Source: Ascidia mentula (taxonomy: Eukaryota; Chordata; Ascidiacea; Phlebobranchia; Ascidiidae). From it: DNA of 64,000 nt. Made by a program: the position numbers and the translations under genes. The stretch lies in the NCBI GenBank assembly GCA_947561715.1, contig OX387201.1, positions 19,978,001-20,042,000 of the forward strand, in the 5' to 3' direction. The notes beneath the pieces were generated by a model. That model saw only the letters and a list, made by a program, of their open reading frames with translations. It was not told where the DNA came from and made no database searches. Positions 20,299 through 30,602 of this stretch are shown here, piece after piece. Position 1 is the first letter of the stretch, and every line of letters begins with the position of its first letter.

Positions 20299-21130
20299 GT
20301 TTGTATTATATCAAGTTCGACAATAATGTGTGGCAGAAGTAATGAAGTGGGTTGAACAAGTTGAACAACCGAACATATAAAGAGACTTAAACAAAAACCG
20401 ATTACATAATTTAAAAATGCGGACACTGTGTAGTGCACAATGCTTAGTGTGTGTGGATGACGTAGTTATTATGTGTCTGACTTATGGAATTTTCAAACAA
20501 ATATTTTTCATACAAGTTTGTGTTTAATTAAACCCTGTTCTCACGGGGAAAGTTATGTGTCACCATAAGCACTTTCACTACATGGCTTTGCCTATGATAT
20601 TACGCACTTCTTGTGTTTGCAAGATTTTGCTTGACATTTCGATGCAAAGCTAACTCTGTGATGGTCAGCTGCTTTCATTTTTAAAACTTTAAGTAATTAA
20701 TGTAAACATAATAGTCAGAAAGATTAACTGAGAATATAAATTGAGACGAAATAAGGTTTATTGGCCCAGAAATATTTTTGCACTAAAATCAAAGTAGTTT
20801 AAAACAGGAAAAGTGAAACAAGAATATTATTTTATATTCAGATTGCAAGATGTATAACGAAATGGAATGCAACACAAATTCTATCAAGTTAAAGTAAGAT
20901 TTAAAATTTATAAAAATTGCTAGAGGAATAAATATTTTTTTCATGAATTTGTTACTTTGAATTCATCCAAACTAAACCAAAACAATGATATAAAATTTCT
21001 TTGTTTTAGTTATAAGTTTTGTTGCTTAAATGAAATTTGTTTTGATAAAACTTCAGTTAATCTAAAATAATAAACAAGTTATGATGAGTAATCACAATCT
21101 CATTCAGATGTCGGTCATCCGAACTTTTCT
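20299..21130. other. Intergenic, no gene recognised
   Basis: This is AT-rich sequence without a convincing reading frame. It may hold introns of the preceding CUB-like gene. Confidence 0.4.
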
Positions 21131-22290
21131 AACTGATTATAAATATAAACGACATCTTACACATCTATTGTTTTCGTTGGTGCAAAGCACGGAATTGAGA
21201 GTGCGAAGTTGTGGCGGTTGGTGTAGAGACGTTTTTAAGGGATAGCCCGTGAACACCTCTGAGTGAACAAGATGTTTCCTGTCAACGTCGACAAGCAGGC
21301 GATTAGCGCGGAGAAAGTCAGCACCGAGCAGTGGACGTGAGACATCGGCCAACACGAACTTCCATTTGTAAACACCAGAGGGGATGTGGAGTTGAACAAC
21401 TTTGTAGCCGTAAGTGGCTATGGAGCTTCCATTAGCGGCCTTGAGAACGGAACCCTTAGGTATAGTGCGACGTTCGAAGCCAGTGGGCGAAAGTGCGCGA
21501 CTTCAGCACCAGTGTCAACCCAAAAGTTGCGGCCGGAAACTTTGTCCCACAGAAAGAACAGGCTTAAAGAGTCGCCGGTTGCCCCAGCCATTACAGGCAA
21601 CCGGCGTTGTTGTTTCCCTAATAAGAGCACGGGGGGCAACATTGGCGCGCGTCTGCTCCAAAGCGCCTGTGATAGAAGCACATGCTGGAGGGCTTCGCAG
21701 TGCGGCGTGGAGTTGACCGAGTGCGTTGCTCCTTGCTGACAGCAAATTCCGCGTTGTGATTACGAGAAAGCCATAATAAATCCGCCCGTTGGGCAAGCTG
21801 CCGCGGATCTGCAGTATCTTCACTGACCAAAACCACCCTAATATCTTCAGACATGTGCTGCAGGAATAAGTGATGAAAAAGAAAGCAAGCGTGGTGGTCA
21901 CCTAGCAAGGCAAACATTTCGTCTATGAAAACCGACGGTTTCTTGTCACCTAACGGTGGCATGTTCAGGAGACGGGCTGTACGTTCTTGTGGGGAAAGAG
22001 CAAATGATTGCAGCAAGCGCCTTCGAATGGCTTCAAACTTGTTTTCGGCAGGCGGTCGTTCAAGCAAGTCAATAAGTCGCGCTGCTGTGGCCTGGTCCAA
22101 GGCCGAAACCACGTGAAAGTACTTTGTTTCATCTGCTGTGATCTTCTTTATCGCAAACTGCGCCTCAGCTTGCTGCAACCAAACACGTGGTTGGGTTGGC
22201 CAGAACGTGGGCAGCTTAAGCGCGACAGCATGTTTCGTCCCTTTGACCTTCAAATAATGTTTTTGGAGCCTCGGGGTCACCAGAAAAGCG
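21130..22290 (-). mobile_element. Ty3/gypsy-type gag-protease remnant
   Basis: On the - strand a gag frame (21,618-22,280) reads LKLPTFWPTQPRVWLQQAE, AQFAIKKITADETKYFHVV, SALDQATAARLIDLLERPP and LGDKKPSVFIDEMFALLG, typical of capsid domains of metazoan Ty3/gypsy elements. A protease follows in other frames (FWVDTGAEVAHF, then LADVSRPLLGADFLRANRLL at about 21,290-21,355). No reverse transcriptase or integrase follows. Frameshifts separate the parts. At the 5' side TGGTGACCCC (- strand, near 22,280) resembles the junction after a primer-binding site. It is a truncated, dead copy. Confidence 0.85.
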
Positions 22291-22613
22291 GTTGATCCTT
22301 TATTGCGAGAGTTGCACAGTCAGAAGAGATCGAAAAACACAAAAAACACGGGTATTTAAGTTGGCAACTGCGACACGAGAAAAAGGCAATAGCACGCTTC
22401 AATGCATAGGTGAACACTACAGTTCGGTCGCCACAAGAGTACGATATGAATTTGTAACAACTTTTTAAACAAAATCAACGTTGACATTTAAACCTTAATA
22501 TTTATCATTGCCTTCATGGAAGCAGACAAATAAGAACCAGGAAAGTTTCTTCTCGATCAAATTAAACCAAAAACATTGTTATACGAGACACACGTGAATA
22601 TTATAACTGTGCT

Positions 22614-22782
22614 AAAAAAGCAGTAGCTTTTTATTACAGGATCAGCTTGGCTTTTGATCAGGAATATATATTTCGCCCCAAGGGCATCTTCAGTTCCTTG
22701 CAGTAAACACAATACAAGATATTAAAAAACGTCTTATTCAAAAGCCAGGCTGATCCTGTAGAAAAAAGCTACTGCTTTTTTG
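22614..22782. mobile_element. Short terminal-inverted-repeat element enclosing a hammerhead-like motif
   Basis: Arms 22,614-22,655 and 22,739-22,782 are inverted repeats of about 42 bp with roughly three mismatches (AAAAAAGCAGTAGCTTTTT...). The centre holds the motif at 22,657-22,706. No protein is encoded. It is a MITE-like or non-autonomous retroelement candidate. Confidence 0.6.
22657..22706 (-). ncRNA. Hammerhead-like motif inside the inverted-repeat element
   Basis: The - strand reads GGAA, CTGAAGA, helix II GCCC-TTGG-GGGC, GAAA, TATATA, TTCC. Helix I (GGAA/TTCC) and helix II both pair, and the short AT-rich helix III leaves a UA cleavage position. Confidence 0.55.
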
Positions 22783-23260
22783 GCATTATTAGGAAAGTAA
22801 CAGTAATCGCTAGGCCTGCATCTGCAGTTTTGGATAGATCTCATTATTTCAATTTTTGAAGTCAGTATTATAACTGTGCAACAGTTTTCTTTGCCTCACA
22901 CAAAAACCAATCATAAATTAGATATTTGTATACATACAGTATATAGATATAATTAATTTGCGATCAACTTCTTTTGTCATGAAATAGAATCCTTGTTTAA
23001 AACGATGCACTAAACTATTGCTTTGTATGATGTAGGCACAGTAAGAGTTATGCAAAAAAAGCAAAATTTTTATTTAAAAATTTTACATCTCTGTGACACC
23101 GCGAGGAAAGAAATGTGATCATGGATCTGCGTTTAATTGGCGATTAACGATGCAACCATGTAGTTGCGCCACTCGTATCAGTTGTGTCTGATTGAAATAT
23201 ACAGGTTTCAAACAATCAATGAACAACGCCCTGTAGACACCCACCAAATACCAGGTAGAT

Positions 23261-23350
23261 CGTGTTTCATGTTATCGCGCTGGATGCGTTCCTTTGTATG
23301 GAGACCTAGGGTTGGTTATTGTCTATGCACAGAAACAATAAGTAGTGTAA
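23261..23350. repeat. Direct repeat (partner at 24,977-25,066)
   Basis: About 90 bp beginning ATCGTGTTTCATGTTATCGC is repeated at 24,977 with a few substitutions. No coding capacity is recognised. Confidence 0.75.
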
Positions 23351-23489
23351 GAGAATGTATAGAAATCATAAAATTTACAACCGCCGCAACAATACTGGAG
23401 CAGGGGTTCTTAAACTGTGGTCAGCAGCGACTGCGCTGGGAACCGTGAAGATTTAGCAGAAAGAGAATGTATAGAAATCATTAGTGTTA

Positions 23490-23790
23490 TTAGCCCGCGA
23501 AAACGTCGGCCCGTCGCCCGGGCGAGGAGGGTTTGCCGTGTCTTCACTTCTGTAGCCTGGCGCCCCGTCCGAGAAAGTGCGTCGCCCATTAGGGACTGTG
23601 GTCGGTTACCGGTGGGCAACGTCTTGAAACACGGACCGAGTGGTCTAACGTGCGCGCGAGCTACTGGAAAGTGCGAAACGAATAGGCGCAGTGAAGGTAA
23701 ATGTTGGCGCGGTCCGGCGGAGGTGAGATGCCGTTTCTCGCGTGATGCATTCTTTCGCCCGCTCGGGCGAAAAAGTCCGAGGCGATTCTG
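23490..23790 (+). rRNA. 28S rRNA-derived fragment (pseudogene)
   Basis: The segment is GC-rich against an AT-rich background and contains CTTGAAACACGGACCGAG and then TCTAACGTGCGCGCGAG, matching the conserved large-subunit rRNA stretch after expansion segment D2. It is followed by a CGCAGTGAAGGT block and CGGAGGTGAGAT as in 28S. Flanking 28S sequence is missing and there are differences at normally conserved bases, so it is an isolated, non-functional piece, perhaps carried by a mobile element. Confidence 0.8.
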
Positions 23791-24648
23791 ACGTAAAATT
23801 CTTTAGACAAATTTGGATATAGGGGCGAACATGATTAAAAGAAATCATAGCAGTGATTCGTAGACATTGTATATTATTACATTGTTGTTGCGCTATCTTA
23901 GAAATTGAAAGTTGTTGACAATCGCTGTCTAATTATGCGTCTGGCGTAATATTTAAGACTGATCTCAAGTTGCTGTCCCAATAAAATCATACTTGCCGTT
24001 CTTCGCATGAAAAGGACTTTCGTGAAGTTTCGATTAACAGGCTTAAGTAAAGACCTTGTGAATCGGAGGTGTAAAATAAACTAGCTTTACGATATGTTTT
24101 ATTTCTCAGAGAACAATGTGACCAGTGCGGTTGGGACAAATTAGCGACTCAGTTGCCAAATAGATCATATTTCTTGTTTTTGTTCCTTAGTACGCGTACA
24201 TTGTTTGTCATATGGATGTGAATTAAAAATACTTAAGGTGCAACAAACAGCCATTGTTCCAAATGAGAAAAGCGATAGTGACAAAACAATGAAACAATAC
24301 ACAGATGCGTGGAGAAAAACAATCGCGATTTGATTTGGAGTCGCATTGTTCTCACTCTACAACTCGCCTCACAATAAGTGCGTTACGGTTGTTCGTGGAC
24401 TCTCTCCACTCATCAACCCTGCTTTGCTTTGCGTTCGAAATGCGGAACTAACTCCGGACAGTATTACGTAAGGCAGCAGTTACTTTGTGAAAACAGCTTG
24501 TTTATTTGTAATTGGAAGTTAATATTCAAAGCAAAGCAAGTTTATAATGACATTTATAAGTGAATTGTGATCAGGAGCAAACGTTTTTGTTATGATTGAA
24601 GTTAAATGTGTGACATTGATCCTTGTGAATGGGCTGGATGTTTTTTTT

Positions 24649-24665
24649 TGGGGGGGGGGGGGGGG
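24649..24665 (+). repeat. Poly(G) tract
   Basis: A run of T is followed directly by about 17 consecutive G. The length is prone to sequencing error. Confidence 0.8.
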
Positions 24666-24976
24666 TTGTAATGTAATTACAGAGGTTGTAATGTATGGTG
24701 ATGTGCTATGATTATTTAGGTTCCAATACATACGCATTGTTCTGGTGTGGTAATATGCTTGTAAAATGGAGATGTGAACACTTATTGAACGTACATATAA
24801 CTAAAATTCAACACTAATATATGTCTGCAATTGTTCTTCGTTATTGCTTTCCATAAGGTAAACAACAACACACATGAAATGAGCACAGCATGAGTTCTGC
24901 CACATGAATGAGGAATTTCCATTTCGATTTATAATCTATGGATCAAGTAATGAGAAATCAGACCGTTTATTGCGTT

Positions 24977-25066
24977 TAATCGTGTTTCATGTTATCGCGC
25001 TGGATGCGTTCCTTTGTATGGCGACACAGGGTTGGTTTTTGTATATGCGCAGAAACACTGAGTGAT
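24977..25066. repeat. Direct repeat (partner at 23,261-23,350)
   Basis: This is the second copy of the ~90-bp repeat, shortly after the poly(G) tract. Confidence 0.75.
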
Positions 25067-25399
25067 GTAAATAATGAATGTTACGGGACAGCAGGGTGGA
25101 GACAAAACTTTCCTTCAGTCGACTTTAAATCTGGTAAAACTTGGTGTTTGGGCGAATTGTTGATCGATCAGCCTTGAATTAGCTTAGCCGAGCGTTTGCT
25201 ATTTTGAATTCTGATTTTGTATTGGAAGTAAATTTATAATGTATAGTATTTATATACAGAATAATTTCTAATACTATTGAAAAGTTACAGCAGAAAGATG
25301 GGTTAAATGCTTATGTAATAAACCGCCAGTGAGTACATAAATGCGGGTTAGTTCTGGATTAGATGAAAGAATTAACTGTGCTGTTTTCGCAAATGTATT

Positions 25400-28300
25400 T
25401 ATTCGAGAATTGCGCGCGCGCAAAGTTCGTCGACGTGCAATACCAAAATGCATCGTTCGCCGAATCGTCCAAAGTGATTTTTCCAAAGCTCAGGTATTGA
25501 TAATTGTGGACCAATAAATGTTGTCTCGCGCTGTTTCGGTACAATTTAACCCTGGTTGGATTTGTTAAATGTCCCGGGTTAATTTGTGTCTAAACCAGTT
25601 GACGTTTAATACAAACATGTAAGATTATATCCTCACATGTTAACAAGCTTCAGGTGGCGATCAAAGCGATTAGATTGCTAAATCCATTATGTCTAGGCCT
25701 ATCATCAGATTGGACAAAATGGGCCATGCATTTGCGCCATTCAATTACTGCACTCGTAAACTTTTTAACCGATAATGGAGTCTGGCGCTACTTCGGTCCA
25801 GGTGACGTAAGCAAATTAAGTTTTAATGTCGCTTTCATATTTACCACACGGCTTTGGAAAGATATTGTAGGTAAAGAAAACATTGTAACAAAACCTTTCC
25901 CATCAGTCATACATTGTTTGAGGCAGTGATTACTTTATATTGGGCCGTAATAAGTAAGGCGTGGTGTGCCACACTTTGACATGCTTGGTTACTTACTGGT
26001 GAATCCATGCAACTGAACCAATTTCTCACTCAAAAGCGTAAACTGTTTGGAATGTAAACAATACACAGACGGTGGTTGTGACGTAAGTGGCGCACTGCCT
26101 TTGTTTGCTGAAGGTTTCTTACTCGCAAAAACTGTGGCTTGTTGGTCTTGGAGGAACCAGCCCAGCTAAGTACGAAATGTCAAAGATTGCTTTCGTCATT
26201 TTAAACAGAAGTTAAGTTGAGTCGCTCGTTTAAGCTGCGCTTTCGTGTAGCAAGAAAGCTCTATTATTTGAAAGCACTGAGTTCCCGTTGGCAACAACTA
26301 CAACAACGATAAATGCAGACACAAAATATCGTTTTAACCACGAACAGAAGGCTTGATTATTTATCACTTGCGTTGTTTGGGTTCAAGCAAATCTTAACAT
26401 CGGTCTGCCATTGAAAGCAATTAAATTCGCACTGGATTTGAACGAGCGGTGTTTCGATATCTGTGCGCAAAAACGGTTGAAAACGATACGTCATCATATC
26501 AAAAGTGTTAGCCATCGAAAATTATATTTGAGACCAGATGCTACACGTCCGAAAAACCTGGTTTACTTCACCTTAAAGTTGCTTAGAACCTGGAGCGCAG
26601 ATTAATTTTCTTTGTCAACTATGACGTCAACGTTCGAGCGCGCGTTTAGTTTCTCCATTACGAGTCTTCATTAAACAAATCATAAACCAGGTGAAGCCAG
26701 AGGTCAGGACCTTGTGTCACGTTTACTCCTGACATACCAGGATCGTATTCAAAAATCCTAGAGCATAATTGTCATTAAACTTTATTGAAACACGAATAAA
26801 CTCAACAATTTCACAGGAAAATATTGATATTAATTTAAATGATTCCACACGATGACCACAGAAAACAAAATCAACACAAGGGATTAAAATTTTCTGCACG
26901 AATAAATATCCCATATATTAAATAAAACACGGCTTTATCGCAAATTTCATTATGATTTAATTTCGGATCCATTGTGTTAATATGGAAAACCGCTTGAGGA
27001 CGCTAAAGAATGAAATGTAACTTTATTTCCGCGTGTCGATAAATGCTGATAGAATTGTATGTAAATTAGTTCATCTCAGCCCCAGTGTGTTAACACGAAA
27101 AGATTTGTGTGAAGTGACGTCAACCTCCTAAACTTTAATTTTCGAAATAACGACATTTTAATTGGAATTTGCAGTTGAAAACGGAGCTTCGGTCCATCGT
27201 TGGATGCGATTAATGGCGCGTTGTTGCAAAATAAACAAAGACTCTCAGATTCACAGCACACTTGCAGGTCGCACTGTGGACATCACTTTGTAATACATCT
27301 AGGTGTGCCATTTTTACAGCGATAATTTCTCCACGGCATTCGCGAGTTTCTCATTTTTAATTTAGTGTTAAATTTGCCAAAAGTTGGTCACCGTGGAGTA
27401 CGAAAAAGGAAATTAGTCCACGTAATGCTGATCGTCGACCAATGTTGTAACACGCTGGTTTCAAACAATTGGGGTTTGGATAATCAGCCTGCATATTTGG
27501 CAAAGGTAATTAATGTCAAACTGTTGACTAAACTACGTCATTATATTTAAGTTAATAGCCACTGAAAATCGTCCATCTGGCGAATCATATTGTGTCGAAA
27601 TCCTGGTTTATGTAACCTTAAAATTGAATATTTAAAATCGGTATGTAAAACTGTACGCTTGACCAGAAAGCACACAAATTTGTTTGTCAGCTATGACGTC
27701 AAACGTTCGAGCGCGCGTTCAGCTTCCCCATTTCAAGTCTTGATTAAACAAATCGTAAACCAGGTGGAGTCAGATACACGGCTGCTGTGGAAGGCTTTTA
27801 AATGCGCGTTGTTGCAAATCAAATAATGTCTTTCAGTCTCGCCCCAAGCACAGTGGAAGTTGTTTCGTAAATGAGTAGATTTGTACTGGGTTTAAACTCT
27901 TGTACATAGAAAGTTGTGTTTGGAGTTTTGATTATTTGGTCGAAACACGTTTTGTGGTCAGTTTTGAAGAAAATCTCGAAAATCTCAATTTTAAACAAAT
28001 CGTAAACCAGGTTAAGCCAGAGGTCAGGTCCTTCAGGGAACAACATGTTTGCGCCAATGAGGGTTAATAATTGTCTGCAATTTGCGTTTGTCACGAGGCT
28101 TGGATTTTTTCATCATCAATACAGAAGTCAAGTTGAATCGCTCGCTGAAAGCGGAACTTTCGTATAGCAAGAAAAATGTCATTTGTTAAAAGCATGAGGT
28201 TCGCGTTGGCAAAACTACTACAACGATAATTGCAGAATGAGACAAAATATCGTCTTAACCACGAATAGTAAGCTTGATTATTTACCATTTGAGTTATTTA

Positions 28301-29900
28301 CCATATGGGTTAGAGAATTAGCAGTTAACGTCGGCACTTTGTTTTGCTGTTTTGAACGAGTGGTGCTTCAATATCGAAACTTCATGTTTCTTGAGGTCGG
28401 TTATGAGGAAAAACGGTTGAAAAAGATTCGTCATCATATTTAAAGTGTTAGCCAACGAAAGTTATATTTGGGACGAGACGCTACACGTGCGAAATCTTGG
28501 TTTACTTCACCTTAAAGTTGTCTGTTTAAATTCAGTAAGCTGGAGCACAATTAAATTTGTTTGTCCATTATGACGTCAAACGTTACGACGCGTTCGGTTT
28601 CTTTGTTCGAATCTTTATTCAAACAAATGATAAACTAGAAGCCAAAGTTTGGGCACGCCATCACAAAACATGTTTGTGTCACGTGTGCTGTGTGACGTAG
28701 CAGGATGAGAATTGTTTACTCGAGAATTGCGCGCGCGCAAAGTTCGTGGACGTAGAATACGAAAATGTGCAGATATTTCACATCTTGCTACGTCACACAA
28801 CACACGTGAATTTCGAAATCCGAATCGTGCAAAGTGATTTTTCCAATGGTCGGGGATAATTGTGGACCAATATGTATTGTTTAGCGCTACTTCGGTCCAG
28901 GTGACGTAAGCAAATTAAGTTTTAATGTCGCTTTCATATTTACCACACGGCTTTAGAAAGATATTGTAGGTAAAGAAAACATTGTCACAAAACCTTTCCC
29001 ATCAGTCATACATTGTTTAAGGCAGTGATTACTTTATATTGTGACGTAATAAGTAAGGCGTGGTGTGCCACACTTTGACACGCTTTGCTACTCACTGGTG
29101 AATCCATACAACTGAACCAATTTCTCACTCAAAAGCGTAAACTGTTTGGAATGTAAACAATACACAGACGGTGGTTGTGACGTAAGTGGCGCACTGCCTT
29201 TGTTTGCTGAAGGTTTCTCACTCGCAAAAACTGTGGCTTGTTGGTCTAGGAGGAACCAGCCCAGCCAAGTACGAAACGTTAAAGGTTGCTTTCGTCATCT
29301 GTACAGAAGTTAAATCGCTCGCTTAAGCTGTGCTTTCGTATAGCAAGAAAGCGCCATTTGTTAAAAGCATGGGGTTCGCGTTGGCAACAACTACAACAAC
29401 GACAATTGCAGAATGACACAAAATATCGTTTTAACCACGAATAGTAGGATCAGTTACCACTTGCGTTGTGTGGGTTCAAGCAAATCTTCAAATAAGAGAG
29501 AAGTCGCAGTTAACATCGGTCTGCCATTGAAAGCAATTAAATGCGCACTGGATTTGAACGAGTGGTGCTTCGATATCCGTGTTTAAAAACGGTTGAAAAC
29601 GATACGTCATCATATTAAAAGTGTTAGCCATCATAAATTATATGTGGGACGAGAAGCTACACATCCGAAAATCCTGGTTTACTTCACCTTAAAGTTGCTT
29701 AGAACCTAGAGCGCAGATTAATTTTGTTTGTCAACTATGACGTCAAACGTCGAGCGCGCGTTTAGCTTCTCCATTACGAGTCTTCATTAAACAAATCGTA
29801 AACCAGGTGAAGACAGAGTTCAGGTCCTTCATGAAACAACATGTTTTTGTCACGTTTACTCCTGACATACCAGGATCATATTCGAAAATCCAAATGTATT
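25400..29900. repeat. Array of diverged noncoding repeat blocks
   Basis: A block of more than 1 kb at about 25,400-26,755 reappears at about 28,717-29,895, for example GGTCCAGGTGACGTAAGCAA at 25,795 and 28,894. Shorter parts, such as ATGACGTCAAACGTTCGAGC-like sequence followed by AAACAAATCGTAAACCAGG, recur near 26,620, 27,690, 28,010, 28,570 and 29,735. Open frames are short and not shared, so I see no gene. The array fills the space between the gypsy remnant and the NACHT gene. Confidence 0.75.
28679..28810. repeat. Inverted repeat around a GC-alternating centre
   Basis: TCACGTGTGCTGTGTGACGT continuing to CAGGATG is mirrored near 28,780-28,808 with about two mismatches over 29 bp. The interior contains AATTGCGCGCGCGCAAAG. 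The same interior occurs at 25,402 without these arms, so the arms may belong to an inserted MITE-like unit. Confidence 0.5.
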
Positions 29901-30600
29901 GAAGCATGAATTATGAGCATAGGAATGGGTCTGAACCATATTGCAAGTAGTAGACAATAGTAGCCAGGATAACCAGAGCAGAAATTAATTTAGGATATAA
30001 GGATCCTATTCCAATTCGTTTTCAGCCAAATTGCCTGAAATTTAACACAAATTTAAATTCTGAAAAAAAGGGCCAGACCTACATTCCAAAAATTTTTATG
30101 TTTTCTATTTTTTGGATGTCTCAGCCCATTTCTTTTATTCTCTTAATTTTAGTAAATCTGTTTTTGGTGAAAGCACACAAGCTTGCTTAAAACCTGATTA
30201 AAGACCAATTTAATTATTTAACTGATCTAAACAGACCACAACACCCGAATTTTTTAAATGTTTGCTCAATAGTGCCACAAAGCGGTAGCGTCTACAGTCG
30301 CCTGCGCAACGATAACTGGGTTACAGAGGTCACAATGTCACAAGCAGGGTGAAAGGATTGCGCTGGAGTACCAACGAAATATCTTTGTGTTTTATTTACA
30401 TAAATAAGTTTATGCAGACTTTCTTTGGTTTTAAAGAGTTGCAAGATTAATCTGTACTGAGGTTTTGTTTTGTAGTTTGAGCTTGGATTAAAGAAATGAT
30501 TTCTGTGAGCTGCATTTATGTTTGTTTACAGTGAAAAGGTTTCAAAAATTGTGACAAGTTGCTGCATTTGTTTTCGAAAGAGGGACATTGCCGACAAACA
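29900..30600. other. Intergenic region upstream of the NACHT gene
   Basis: No gene is recognised. A 5' untranslated exon of the NACHT gene may lie at its right end, since a TTTACAG acceptor precedes the start-codon exon near 30,530. Confidence 0.4.
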
Positions 30601-30602
30601 TC

